This document shows, piece after piece, positions 56,325 to 64,000 of a DNA stretch of 64,000 nt. Every line of letters begins with the position of its first letter. Position 1 is the stretch's first letter. This DNA comes from Pseudonocardia petroleophila (GTDB lineage: Bacteria; Actinomycetota; Actinomycetes; Mycobacteriales; Pseudonocardiaceae), in contig NZ_CP060131.1 of the NCBI RefSeq assembly GCF_014235185.1, forward strand, positions 4,409,501-4,473,500, in the 5' to 3' direction. The position numbers and the translations under genes were made by a program. The notes below the pieces were generated by a model, which was not told the origin of the DNA, did no database searches, and saw only the letters and a program-made list of their open reading frames with translations.

Positions 56325-57316
56325 CGGGCCGTCGTGCCCGCGGGGGCGAACGCCTCGGTCAGCAGCTCGTAGGACCGGATCCGGTCGGCTCCGGCGTGGG
56401 CGCCGGTGACGACCATCAGCTCGTCGACGCCGGTGCGCTCGACGAGCGCGCGCACGCCGTCGCGGACCGTGTCGGGCGAGCCGATGACCTGCCCGGCCAG
56501 CCGGTCGTCGACGAACGCCCGCTCCTGGGCGGAGTACGGGTACGCGGCGGCCTCCTCGGGGGTGGGCACGAGGCCGGGCGTGCCCAGGCGGAGCCGGAGG
56601 AACTGCAGGGCGCTGGGCAGCGCCAGCCGCTGCGCCTGCGCGTCGGTCTCGGCGGCCAGCACCGAGGCGCAGATCATCGCGTAGGGCTCCTGCAGGGTGC
56701 CGGGCCGGAAGGTCTCGCGGTACAGCGCCAGCGCGGCGTCGGTGTTCTCGCCGCTGAAGTGGTGCGCGAAGGCGAACGGCAGGCCGAGCAGCCCCGCGAC
56801 CTGCGCGCTGTACCCGCTGGAGCCCAGCAGCCACATGTCCGGCCGCTGCCCGTGCGCGGGCACCGCGGTGACCGGCCCCTCGCCGCGGAAGTAGGAGGCC
56901 AGCTCAGTGAGCTGCTCGAGGAAGTCGTCGGCGCCCAGCGACCCGGCGCCGCGGCGCAGGGCCTGCGCGGTGCGCGGGTCGGTGCCGGGGGCGCGCCCGA
57001 TGCCGAGGTCGATCCGGCCGGGGTGCAGGGCGTCGAGGGTGCCGAACTGCTCGGCGACGACCAGCGGCTGGTGGTTGGGCAGCATGACGCCGCCGGAGCC
57101 GACCCGGATCGTCGAGGTGGCCCCGGCGAGGTGCGCGATGAGCACGGCGGGCGACGAGCTGGCGATGCCGGGCATGCCGTGGTGCTCGGCCACCCAGTAG
57201 CGCCGGTAGCCCAGCTGCTCCACGCGCCGGATCAGCGCGGTGCTGTCCTGCAGCGCTTCGGTGGGGGTCGAGCCGGAGCCGACGGGGACGAGGTCGAGTA
57301 CGGAGAGAGGCACCAC
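56321..57316 (-). CDS. LLM-class (luciferase-like) oxidoreductase
   Basis: A 331-residue LLM enzyme of the FMN-type luciferase-like group (YhbW-like). PLSVLDLVPVGSGSTPTEAL, YWVAEHHGMPGIASSSPAVL, HPGRIDLGIGRAPGTDPRTA and WLLGSSGYSAQVAGLLGLPF are diagnostic. It would transfer hydride or oxygenate a small substrate with FMN or F420. The frame extends further upstream, but GTG 57316 begins the first strand. It is coupled to the SnoaL-like gene. Substrate unknown. Confidence 0.85.
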   Translation of the reverse strand: MVPLSVLDLVPVGSGSTPTEALQDSTALIRRVEQLGYRRYWVAEHHGMPGIASSSPAVLIAHLAGATSTIRVGSGGVMLPNHQPLVVAEQFGTLDALHPGRIDLGIGRAPGTDPRTAQALRRGAGSLGADDFLEQLTELASYFRGEGPVTAVPAHGQRPDMWLLGSSGYSAQVAGLLGLPFAFAHHFSGENTDAALALYRETFRPGTLQEPYAMICASVLAAETDAQAQRLALPSALQFLRLRLGTPGLVPTPEEAAAYPYSAQERAFVDDRLAGQVIGSPDTVRDGVRALVERTGVDELMVVTGAHAGADRIRSYELLTEAFAPAGTTAR

Positions 57317-57585
57317 GACGGGTGCAACCGCCGCGCCCCGGCCGTTCTTCCCGACCGCGCGTCCGGCCCAGCGGGGCGCCCGCGGAGCGCTACCGGGCAG
57401 TAGGCGGTCGGTCACCGTCGGTGAGCTGGGAAGTACTCGACCGGAGCAGTCCGGGGGATCGGAATCGTCGGCGATCGGACCTGCGGGGCGTACGGCGTTC
57501 GGCCGCAGGTGCGGATCCGAAAGCGTTGCCGGAAACTGCTCCGAGGACGTCGTGGAACAATTCGCGGCCGAGGAAGGACGGCCGC
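57317..57585. other. 269-bp intergenic region before the Roadblock array
   Basis: This gap separates the divergent LLM oxidoreductase and Roadblock genes. It is somewhat less GC-rich near 57500-57570. I see no ORF with coding character, no clear -35/-10 pair and no RNA family. The last part carries AGGAAGGA, the ribosome site for TTG 57586. Confidence 0.4.
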
Positions 57586-58276
57586 TTGTCAACGATCCAC
57601 GACGTCCTCCGGGAACTGCTCCAGATGCCCGGTGCGACCTATTCCTGTGCCGCCGTCCGGGCGAGTGGCGACGTCGTCGCCGAGGCCGGTGCGGAGCCGG
57701 TCGACCCGGCCGCCGTCGTGCGCTGGGCGCGCACGGCCGCCGACCTGCTCGCCGACGCGGACGACGACCTCGAGGACCTGATGGTCACCTCGCGGCGGTC
57801 CTACCGGATCGTCCGCCCGGTCGACGGGGGAGAGCGGGGTCCGCTGCTGCTGCTGCTGTGCCTCGACCGGTCCCGCGCCACCCTGGCCGCCGCCCGCCGC
57901 GAGCTGGCGCTGGTCCGGCTCGTCGACGCCCCGCCCGCACCGTCGGCCCTCCCACCTGGGGTGATCGAGGTCCCGCCCCCCTCGCAGGCGCTCGCGGCGC
58001 CGCCGGCGCCGCTGCCGCGCCGGGTGCCCGCGGCGATCCCGCCGCCCGCGGTGCGGATCCCGTCGACGCGGGCCCCGCGGTGGCCGTCGCGGGCCCGGCC
58101 GCCCGGGTCCGTCGCCGTCGCGCCGCCGCCCGCGGCGCCGTCGGTGGTGCCGCAGCCGCGCCGTGGCGCGCCGGTCCCAGGGCCCGCGCCCGGAGCCGAC
58201 CGCGGCGCCGGCGCCGCGCTGGGCCGACGACGTCGGCACCCTGCGCCGGCTGCTGGCCGGGCTCCGCGCCCTGTAG
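57586..58276 (+). CDS. Roadblock/LC7-like protein 1, apparent frameshift near C-terminus
   Basis: The first of four related proteins. TTG 57586 follows AGGAAGGA. Residues 1-112 form the Roadblock-like domain: TIHDVLRELLQMPGAT, AAVRASGDVVAEAG, EDLMVTSRRSYRIVRPV and LLLLLCLDRSRATLAAARRE align with paralogues 2-4. A Pro/Ala/Arg-rich tail follows. The starting frame runs on to 58368 with a non-coding-looking tail, but the +1 frame near 58190-58276 encodes WADDVGTLRRLLAGLRAL then TAG, which matches the C-terminal helix of paralogue 4. So a one-base indel (real or sequencing) probably lies around 58100-58190. Roadblock proteins often act with small GTPases. Confidence 0.6.
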
Positions 58277-58341
58277 TGGTCCGGGCCCCGCGACAATGCC
58301 CGGAAAAGGGGGTCCCGTGCGGGCCCGAAAATGGTGGGGGA

Positions 58342-58347
58342 TACGGT
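58342..58347 (+). promoter_or_regulatory. Possible -10 of Roadblock gene 2
   Basis: TACGGT at 58342-58347 lies 73 nt before the ATG at 58421, within the gap after gene 1, suggesting an own promoter with a ~67-nt leader and a GGAGG ribosome site. Confidence 0.3.
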
Positions 58348-58420
58348 CGGCACACCCCGAACGGGTGACGGTCGCGAACTCCCCGCGTCGACCGGATTCT
58401 GTGCCCCTGGAGGCTCGGCA

Positions 58421-58861
58421 ATGAACATCGAACACTCGCTCGACATGGTCGCCAACATCAAGGGCGCCTTCGCGGCCGCGATCGTCGACTACGACAGCGG
58501 CATGACGCTCGGCTCGCGCGGCGGCAGCCCGGAGTTCGACCTCGACGTCGCCGCACCCGGCAACAGCGAGGTCGTCCGGACGAAGCTCGAGGTCATGGAG
58601 AAGCTGGGCCTGCGCGAGACGATCGAGGACATCCTCATCACCCTCGACACCCAGTACCACCTGATCCGCCCGATCCACGGCAACAACGACGAGAAGCTGT
58701 TCTTCTACCTCGTCCTCAACCGCGCCCAGGCGAACCTGGCCATGGCCCGGCGGGACCTGCGCGTCATCGAGCAGCAGTTCTACATGGCCGCCCCCGGGGT
58801 GAAGGCCGGTCGTCCCAGCCCGGGTGACCAGGCGTTCTTCCCCGCCGCAGCCGGTCGCTGA
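58421..58861 (+). CDS. Roadblock/LC7-like protein 2
   Basis: A 146-residue protein, the most canonical of the four. MNIEHSLDMVANIKG begins a helix, then AAIVDYDSGMTLGSRGG, a helical block with KLEVMEKLGLRE, the strand EDILITLDTQYHLIRPI, LFFYLVLNRAQANLAMARRD and a final helix. This beta-alpha layout is that of Roadblock/LC7 proteins (MglB, CvnB), which partner small Ras-like GTPases. No GTPase or sensor kinase of the conservon type is adjacent. ATG 58421 has a strong GGAGG. It has the least C-terminal extension and the least biased codons of the set. Confidence 0.75.
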   Translation: MNIEHSLDMVANIKGAFAAAIVDYDSGMTLGSRGGSPEFDLDVAAPGNSEVVRTKLEVMEKLGLRETIEDILITLDTQYHLIRPIHGNNDEKLFFYLVLNRAQANLAMARRDLRVIEQQFYMAAPGVKAGRPSPGDQAFFPAAAGR

Positions 58862-58896
58862 GCGGTCCGCGCGGGGTGTGGGGGAGGCCGGTCCCG

Positions 58897-59811
58897 ATGT
58901 CGCGCCACCGTCACACCGTGAACGTCCGCGCGGACGGGCTGCGGGCCGTGCTCGGGCCGCTGCTGCGCGACCGGCGCGTCGTCACCGCGGTGCTCGTCGA
59001 CGTCGACAGCGGCATGGTGCTCGACGCCTGGTCCTCGCACCTCGGGCGCACCGAGCTGGAGCTCCTGGGTGCCGGGCACGCCGAGCTGGTGCGCACCGCC
59101 CGCGGCGGTGCGCGCGGCCCGGACCAGGGGTGCGAGGTCGTGGTGAGCCACGGCGACGACTGGCACCACGTGGTCCGGACCGTCCCGGACCCGCACGGCG
59201 ACCACCTCGCCCTGGCCGTCGTCGTCGCGGGCCGGCGGCGGGTGCTGGAGCGGGCGCGGCGCCGGCTGCGGGTGGTGTCGACCCCGGCCCTGACCGCAGG
59301 TCCCACGATGTCGCGCCGTCCGGACGCGCTGCGCCGCCCCGACCCGGAGGCGGTCCCTGAGGTGGCCCCGGACGCCCGTGGCGGCGGGGCGCCGATGTCG
59401 GTGGCGTCCGGATCTGCTCGCGCGGGATCCGGCGCGGCGGGGCCCGCCGCGGTCGGCGGGGTGCGGAGACCCGATCCGGACGGTCCGGGCCCGGACGGTC
59501 GGGGCCAGCACGGTTCCGGCCAGGACGGTTCCGGTCCGGTCCGGCCGGGATCCGGCGGCCGGACGCGGGAGGACGCGGCCCTGCTCTCCCTGGGCGGCGC
59601 GTTCCGGCCCGAGGGGCCGCGCGCGGCGCTGGACCTCGGCGGGGACGTGCTGCCGCCCCGCGCGCCGGTCCTCCGCGCGGTGCCGCCGACGGCCACCGCC
59701 CCTGCGCCGCCGGGTCCCGTACCGCGCTCGGACCGGCGGCCGGACCGTCCCCGCGCCCCGATCTCGGCCCTGGCCCCGGGTCCCCGTCGGCAGCATCCGG
59801 CCGACGGTTGA
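58897..59811 (+). CDS. Roadblock/LC7-like protein 3 with long disordered tail
   Basis: A 304-residue protein. Residues ~10-128 form the Roadblock-like domain (AVLVDVDSGMVLDA, CEVVVSHGDDWHHVVRTV, LALAVVVAGRRRVLERARRR), aligning to paralogue 2. Residues ~129-304 are low complexity, rich in Gly, Pro, Ala, Asp and Arg, with repeated DG and GSG units (PDGPGPDGRGQHGSGQDGSG). ATG 58897 is preferred to GTG 58876 because GGGGGAGG precedes it. The tail may be an unstructured tether. The gene is 35 nt after paralogue 2. Confidence 0.65.
   Translation: MSRHRHTVNVRADGLRAVLGPLLRDRRVVTAVLVDVDSGMVLDAWSSHLGRTELELLGAGHAELVRTARGGARGPDQGCEVVVSHGDDWHHVVRTVPDPHGDHLALAVVVAGRRRVLERARRRLRVVSTPALTAGPTMSRRPDALRRPDPEAVPEVAPDARGGGAPMSVASGSARAGSGAAGPAAVGGVRRPDPDGPGPDGRGQHGSGQDGSGPVRPGSGGRTREDAALLSLGGAFRPEGPRAALDLGGDVLPPRAPVLRAVPPTATAPAPPGPVPRSDRRPDRPRAPISALAPGPRRQHPADG
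59460..59560 (+). repeat. GC-rich degenerate repeats in Roadblock gene 3 tail
   Basis: Short degenerate repeats built on GGACGGTCC and GGTTCCGG (for example at 59480-59530) encode the DG/GSG-rich segment of paralogue 3. They probably expand by slippage. Confidence 0.45.
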
Positions 59812-59915
59812 CGGCGGACGGCAGACGGCCGACCCGGATGGGCCGTCCGGTCCAATCCGGCGTGTCCGGACGGGCGGGTCCGGCCGGGTCGCGCCCGGTG
59901 CGGGAGTATGCGGCG

Positions 59916-60944
59916 ATGGCCGTCCCCGCCCCTCGGCTCCCCGCACCACGGCTCGCCGCCGCACTGGCCGAGCTGCTGTCGCGTGCCGGCGCGCGGGCCG
60001 TCCGGGTCGTCGACGGCACCGGGACGGTCGTCGCCACCGCGGGGGCGGACCCCGACGGCCCGTCCGGGTCCGACGACCCGTCCACGGTGGTGGCGCTGCT
60101 CCGCGAGGCGACGGCGTTCGGGTCGGGCGGTCTCGACGACGTCGTGGTCACCACCGACCGGTCCGTGCACGTCCTGCGCCGGGGCTCGGTCGCCGGGGTC
60201 TTCGTGCACCTGTGGGTGGACCGGGACGGGGCCGACACCGCGCGGGCCCGGCACGCCCTCGCCGACCCGGCGTTCCACGAGGTGGTGCGGCGGGCCGTGG
60301 CGCCCGGCGGGGTGGCGGCGTTCGGCCCGGTCCGCGGGACCGCCCCCGCCGGGTCCCTCCCCGCCGCCGCCCGCCGCCCCGGGCGGAGCGTCGTCGGGTC
60401 GCCCCCGTCGCCGTTCGCGGCCGCACCGGCCGCCGCGACCCCGGAGCCCACGCCGTCCGACGCCGCCCCCTCGGGTCCGGCGGCTCCCGTTCCCCTCCCG
60501 GGTGTCGCTCCCACCCCGGAGCCCGCCCCGCCGTCCGACCCGGCCGCCGCGGTCCCGCACCCCCGGCCGGCCGTGGCCCCGGTCCGCGCCGTCTCACCGG
60601 TCCCCGCCTCCCCGGTCCCCGTGGAGGCTCCGGTCCCGGCCGCCCACCGGGTCCCGGCCCCGCGCACCGCCCCCGGCCGGCCGGTCCCGCAGCAGCCCGC
60701 GCTGGCCGGTCTGGTCGCGGACCGCGCCCGCACCGGGGACGGGGTGCTGGCCGCGGTCGCCCTCGCCGAGCTCAGCCGACCCGACGCGCCGCCCGTCGTG
60801 CTGCCCCGCCGCCGGGCCGCCGGGGCGGTGCGGTCGGTGCCCGCCCCGCGCCCGGGCGGCACGGTGGGCCTGCCCGACCGCGCCTGGGCCCGCGACCTCG
60901 ACACCCTGCGCCGCCTCGCCGACGGCCTGCGCCGCCTGAGCTGA
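59916..60944 (+). CDS. Roadblock/LC7-like protein 4 with Pro-rich linker and C-terminal helix
   Basis: A 342-residue protein. The N-terminal domain (~10-120) has RLAAALAELLSRAGAR, VRVVDGTGTVVATAG, DDVVVTTDRSVHVLRRG and VFVHLWVDRDGADTARARH, aligning with the other three. Residues ~130-320 are a Pro/Ala/Val-rich linker. The end, RAWARDLDTLRRLADGLRRL, is an amphipathic helix also seen in the shifted frame of paralogue 1. ATG 59916 follows GGGAG. The shared terminal helix suggests a conserved docking segment. Its gene precedes thrS by 113 nt. Confidence 0.65.
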   Translation: MAVPAPRLPAPRLAAALAELLSRAGARAVRVVDGTGTVVATAGADPDGPSGSDDPSTVVALLREATAFGSGGLDDVVVTTDRSVHVLRRGSVAGVFVHLWVDRDGADTARARHALADPAFHEVVRRAVAPGGVAAFGPVRGTAPAGSLPAAARRPGRSVVGSPPSPFAAAPAAATPEPTPSDAAPSGPAAPVPLPGVAPTPEPAPPSDPAAAVPHPRPAVAPVRAVSPVPASPVPVEAPVPAAHRVPAPRTAPGRPVPQQPALAGLVADRARTGDGVLAAVALAELSRPDAPPVVLPRRRAAGAVRSVPAPRPGGTVGLPDRAWARDLDTLRRLADGLRRLS

Positions 60945-61015
60945 CCCGCACGGGCGGCGCGCCGGCGTCGTCCCCGTCCGGGGAGCCGCGCCGACGGCCC
61001 GCGGCACGAGACCTC

Positions 61016-61021
61016 TAGCAT
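61016..61021 (+). promoter_or_regulatory. Possible -10 of thrS
   Basis: TAGCAT lies 37 nt before GTG 61058, giving a short leader with CTGGAGG as ribosome site. No T-box-like structure is seen. Confidence 0.35.
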
Positions 61022-61057
61022 CGACGCGACGTCCGCACCACCCCCTGGAGGCCCTCC

Positions 61058-63100
61058 GTGTCCGCGCCCGCACCCAGTCCCGCCCCCGCTCCCGTCCGGG
61101 TGCCGGCGGGGACGACCGCGGGCGCCGCCGTCCGCGAGGCGGGCCTGCCGACGAGCGGCCCGAGCGCGGTCGTCGTCGTCCGCGACGCGCAGGGGCAGCT
61201 CCGCGACCTGGCCTGGGCACCCGACGCGGACGCCGAGGTCGAGTCGGTCGGCGCCGACACCCCGGACGGCCGCGCCGTGATCCGGCACTCCGCCGCGCAC
61301 GTGCTCGCGCAGGCCGTGCAGCAGCTGCGCCCGGAGGCGAAGCTCGGGATCGGCCCGCCCGTCGTCGACGGCTTCTACTACGACTTCGACGTGGAAGTCC
61401 CGTTCACCCCCGAGGACCTGACGAAGCTCGAGTCCGCGATGAAGAAGATCATCAAGGCCGGGCAGAGGTTCGCCCGGCGCCGCTACGACTCCCTCGACGA
61501 CGCCCGCAAGGAGCTCGCCGACGAGCCGTACAAGCTGGAGCTCATCGAGCTCAAGGGCGTCGACACGAGCGAGGTCATGGAGGTCGGCGGGGCGGAGCTC
61601 ACGGCCTACGACAACGTGCACGCCCACACCGGCGAGGTCGTGTGGTCGGACCTGTGCCGCGGCCCGCACGTGCCCACCACGAAGTTCATCCCGGCGTTCA
61701 AGCTGATGCGCAGCGCCGCGGCCTACTGGCGCGGCAGCGAGAAGAACCCGATGCTGCAGCGCATCTACGGCACCGCGTGGGAGTCCACCGAGGCCATGGA
61801 CCTCCACCTGGACCGCCTGCTGGAGGCCGAGAAGCGCGACCACCGCCGGCTGGGCTCCGAGCTCGACCTGTTCTCGTTCCCCGACGAGATCGGCTCCGGC
61901 CTCCCGGTCTTCCACCCCAAGGGCGGGATCATCCGCCGCGAGATGGAGGACTACGCGCGCCGCCGGCACGAGGAGGCGGGCTACGAGTTCGTCAACACCC
62001 CGCACATCACCAAGGGGCAGCTGTTCGAGACCTCGGGTCACCTCGCCTGGTACGCCGAGGGCATGTACCCGCCCATGCAGATCGACGCGGAGATCGGCGC
62101 GGACGGCGAGGTGCGCAAGCCCGGCCAGGACTACTACCTCAAGCCGATGAACTGCCCGATGCACAACCTGATCTACCGGGCGCGCGGGCGGTCCTACCGG
62201 GAGCTGCCGCTGCGGCTGTTCGAGTTCGGCTCGGTGTACCGCTACGAGAAGTCCGGCGTGGTGCACGGCCTGACCCGCGCGCGCGGCTTCACCCAGGACG
62301 ACGCCCACATCTACTGCAGCCGCGAGCAGATGGGCGAGGAGATCCGCTCGCTGCTGCAGTTCGTGCTCGACCTGCTGCGCGACTACGGCCTCGACGACTT
62401 CTACCTTGAGCTCTCCACCCGCGACCCGGAGAAGTCGATCGGCAGCGACGAGGACTGGGAGGCGGCCACCGACGCCCTGCGCGAGGCGGCCGAGGCCAGC
62501 GGGCTCGAGCTCGTCCTCGACCCGGGCGGGGCCGCGTTCTACGCCCCGAAGATCAGCGTGCAGGCCAAGGACGCGATCGGGCGCACCTGGCAGCTCTCCA
62601 CGATCCAGGTCGACCTCATGGAGCCCGGCCTGTTCGACCTGGAGTACACCTCCACCGACGGCTCCCGGCAGCAGCCCGTCATGATCCACCGCGCGCTGTT
62701 CGGCTCGATCGAGCGGTTCTTCGGCGTGCTGCTGGAGCACTACGCGGGCGCGTTCCCGGCGTGGCTGGCGCCGGTGCAGGTCGTCGCGATCCCCGTCACC
62801 GACGACCAGGTCCCCGCCGTCCGCGAGATCGCGGCGGCGCTGCGGGCGCGCGGGATCCGGGTCGACGTCGACGCGGGCGACGACCGGATGCAGAAGAAGA
62901 TCCGCACCCACACCCTCGCCAAGGTGCCGTTCCTGCTCCTCGCGGGTGCCCGGGACGTCGAGGCGGGCGCGGTGAGCTTCCGGTTCCGCGACGGCACCCA
63001 GGTCAACGGCGTGCCGGTGGCCGACGCGGTGGAGCGGATCGCCGCGTGGGTGGCGAGCCGCAACAACGCCAACCCCACCGCCGACGCCCTCACCGCCTGA
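61058..63100 (+). CDS. thrS: Threonyl-tRNA synthetase
   Basis: A 680-residue class II aminoacyl-tRNA synthetase that charges tRNA-Thr. An N-terminal TGS domain (1-70) is followed by the editing domain with [14 protein letters not shown] (HxxxH) and DLCRGPHVP, then the catalytic core with motif 1, the zinc Cys in [11 protein letters not shown] (~364), [10 protein letters not shown] and the later His of [10 protein letters not shown], and the C-terminal anticodon domain [12 protein letters not shown]. The start GTG 61058 follows GGAGG. It heads the conserved thrS-HIT-phosphatidyltransferase order seen in mycobacteria and relatives. Confidence 0.97.
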   Translation: MSAPAPSPAPAPVRVPAGTTAGAAVREAGLPTSGPSAVVVVRDAQGQLRDLAWAPDADAEVESVGADTPDGRAVIRHSAAHVLAQAVQQLRPEAKLGIGPPVVDGFYYDFDVEVPFTPEDLTKLESAMKKIIKAGQRFARRRYDSLDDARKELADEPYKLELIELKGVDTSEVMEVGGAELTAYDNVHAHTGEVVWSDLCRGPHVPTTKFIPAFKLMRSAAAYWRGSEKNPMLQRIYGTAWESTEAMDLHLDRLLEAEKRDHRRLGSELDLFSFPDEIGSGLPVFHPKGGIIRREMEDYARRRHEEAGYEFVNTPHITKGQLFETSGHLAWYAEGMYPPMQIDAEIGADGEVRKPGQDYYLKPMNCPMHNLIYRARGRSYRELPLRLFEFGSVYRYEKSGVVHGLTRARGFTQDDAHIYCSREQMGEEIRSLLQFVLDLLRDYGLDDFYLELSTRDPEKSIGSDEDWEAATDALREAAEASGLELVLDPGGAAFYAPKISVQAKDAIGRTWQLSTIQVDLMEPGLFDLEYTSTDGSRQQPVMIHRALFGSIERFFGVLLEHYAGAFPAWLAPVQVVAIPVTDDQVPAVREIAAALRARGIRVDVDAGDDRMQKKIRTHTLAKVPFLLLAGARDVEAGAVSFRFRDGTQVNGVPVADAVERIAAWVASRNNANPTADALTA

Positions 63101-63144
63101 CCGTCGACGGCCGCACGCCGGACCCCGGCCTAGGATCGGTGACC

Positions 63145-63687
63145 ATGAGCGACGCCGCCGATCCGGAGCTGGAGCCCCGCGACGGCATCGGCACGCCCGA
63201 CGGTTTCCGCAGGCTGTGGACCCCGCACCGGATGGCCTACATCAAGGACGCCGGGGCCACGGGCTGCCCGTTCTGCCGGATCCCGTCGCTGCCCGACGCC
63301 GAGGGTCTCGTCGTCGCCCGCGGTGACGCCGTCTACACCGTGCTCAACCTGCACCCCTACAACCCCGGCCACCTCATGGTGCTGCCCTACCGGCACGTCG
63401 CGGAGCTGGAGGACCTCACGCCCGACGAGGCGGGGGAGCTGATGGCGTTCACGCAGGAGGCGGTGCGCACCATGAAGCGGGTGGCGGCCCCGCACGCGTT
63501 CAACGTCGGGCTGAACCTGGGCACCGTCGCGGGCGGGTCGCTGGCCGACCACCTGCACCAGCACGTCGTGCCGCGCTGGGGCGGCGACGCCAACTTCATC
63601 GCCGTCGTCGGGCAGACCAAGGTCATCCCGCAGCTGCTGAGTGAGACCCGCGACCTGCTGGCCTCGGCGTGGGACCAGCACGGATAG
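63145..63687 (+). CDS. HIT-family nucleotide phosphorylase/hydrolase (Rv2613c-like)
   Basis: A 180-residue HIT protein. The C-terminal histidine triad is in ADHLHQHVVPRWGGD (HxHxH); CPFCRI near residue 41 and HPYNPGHLMVLPYRHV are typical. Mycobacterial Rv2613c, in the same thrS-linked position, is an Ap4A phosphorylase, so this is probably its orthologue. It would split dinucleoside polyphosphates. TAGGAT lies eight nt upstream of the ATG, so it may have its own near-leaderless promoter inside the operon. Confidence 0.93.
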   Translation: MSDAADPELEPRDGIGTPDGFRRLWTPHRMAYIKDAGATGCPFCRIPSLPDAEGLVVARGDAVYTVLNLHPYNPGHLMVLPYRHVAELEDLTPDEAGELMAFTQEAVRTMKRVAAPHAFNVGLNLGTVAGGSLADHLHQHVVPRWGGDANFIAVVGQTKVIPQLLSETRDLLASAWDQHG

Positions 63688-63714
63688 GCTGGAGTCCCCA
63701 CCAGCAGGAGCGCG

Positions 63715-64000
63715 ATGCTCAACCTCTTCGCCCGTGTCCACGTCAACCGCGCCGTCGAGCCCTTCGGGCGCTGGCTGGTCGCGCGCGGGGTCACGCCGAA
63801 CGCGGTCACCGTGATCGGGACGATCGGCACGGTCGCCGCGGCGGTGTGGTTCCTGCCGCGCGGCGAGCTGTTCGTGGGCACCCTCGTCATCTGGTTCTTC
63901 GTGATGTTCGACATGATCGACGGCGCGATGGCGCGCGCCCGCGGCCACAGCACCCCGTTCGGCGCGGTGCTCGACTCCACCTGCGACCGCCTCGCCGACG
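63715..64000 (+). CDS. pgsA: CDP-alcohol phosphatidyltransferase (PgsA1-like), truncated by window
   Basis: The first 95 residues are visible; the gene runs past the window. DMIDGAMARARGHSTPFGAV plus LDSTCDRLAD show the DxxDGxxAR...GxxxDxxxD CDP-alcohol phosphotransferase motif. In this conserved neighbourhood the enzyme is phosphatidylinositol-phosphate synthase, which makes PI for PIMs and lipoglycans at the membrane. ATG 63715 has GGAG upstream; the first helices start at VTPNAVTVIGTIGTVAAAVW. PG synthase is the less likely alternative. Confidence 0.93.
   Translation, partial: MLNLFARVHVNRAVEPFGRWLVARGVTPNAVTVIGTIGTVAAAVWFLPRGELFVGTLVIWFFVMFDMIDGAMARARGHSTPFGAVLDSTCDRLAD

Noticed and set aside
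57586-60944. Conservon (cvnABCD) locus
   Set aside because: No sensor kinase, DUF742 protein or Ras-like GTPase gene is adjacent; only Roadblock-like genes are present.
60945-61057. T-box riboswitch upstream of thrS
   Set aside because: The region is short (113 nt), has no T-box consensus (AGGGUGGNACCGCG-like) and no stem I, and actinobacterial T-boxes mostly precede ileS.
58982-62911. Long minus-strand open frame opposite the Roadblock genes and thrS
   Set aside because: It is antisense to thrS, whose motifs are unambiguous, and has no recognisable domain.
1-64000. CRISPR array, prophage, IS element, tRNA or rRNA
   Set aside because: No regularly spaced 25-40-nt repeats, no transposase or phage genes, and no recognisable tRNA or rRNA sequence were found on either strand.

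Overview
The window is chromosomal DNA from a very G+C-rich actinobacterium. Evidence for this includes near-saturated G/C third codon positions, frequent GTG starts, an Lsr2 nucleoid protein, an Rv0121-type F420-dependent oxidoreductase, DUF4383 and DUF3817 proteins, and the right-hand order thrS - HIT protein - CDP-alcohol phosphatidyltransferase that is usual in Mycobacteriales and Pseudonocardiales. A Pseudonocardia-like host is my best guess; this is inference, since no rRNA is present. I see no rRNA, tRNA, IS element, phage or CRISPR. The content is accessory metabolism plus a conserved right end.

Layout: 1-8.1 kb holds a cut-off ferritin-like/coiled-coil protein, an unknown coiled-coil protein, a lipoprotein intradiol dioxygenase, an ABC1 kinase, an amylosucrase and an operon of three AIM24 paralogues. 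8.3-13.9 kb is a compact operon of an OleA-like thiolase, a GT2 glycosyltransferase, a P450, an OleC-like adenylating enzyme and an OleD-like reductase. This is a candidate beta-lactone/long-chain lipid pathway with no OleB gene, and its OleC-like gene carries in-frame palindromic repeats. 14.0-18.3 kb holds an anti-sigma kinase, a secreted lipase and a sulfonate ABC importer (ssuBAC) preceded by a 25-codon Cys-containing leader peptide. 18.3-25.8 kb holds an aromatic amino acid decarboxylase, a lipoprotein hydrolase, an acyl-CoA ligase, an MFS transporter, a GT-C-like membrane protein and an acetyltransferase. 25.8-32.5 kb holds Lsr2, a MarR regulator, a YiiX-like hydrolase, a divergent acyl-CoA dehydrogenase/ligase pair and a fused PabB-PabC. 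32.5-47.3 kb mixes a PLP gamma-family enzyme, LLM oxidoreductase, class A PBP, SWIM + SNF2 pair, pirin, M19 dipeptidase, SMP-30 protein and small enzymes. 47.4-57.3 kb has a PAS-GAF-SpoIIE phosphatase, a nucleoside kinase-like protein, DUF3500, a second class A PBP, an esterase and an LLM oxidoreductase. 57.6-60.9 kb is an array of four diverged Roadblock/LC7-like paralogues. 61.1-64 kb is thrS, the HIT protein and a truncated CDP-alcohol phosphatidyltransferase.

Two window-wide patterns stand out. Many genes have a TANNNT (or NANNNT) -10 box exactly six nucleotides before the start codon, which implies leaderless mRNAs; two divergent pairs share one overlapping -10 this way. Convergent genes usually overlap, and four pairs share a single CTAG in which both strands read TAG stops.
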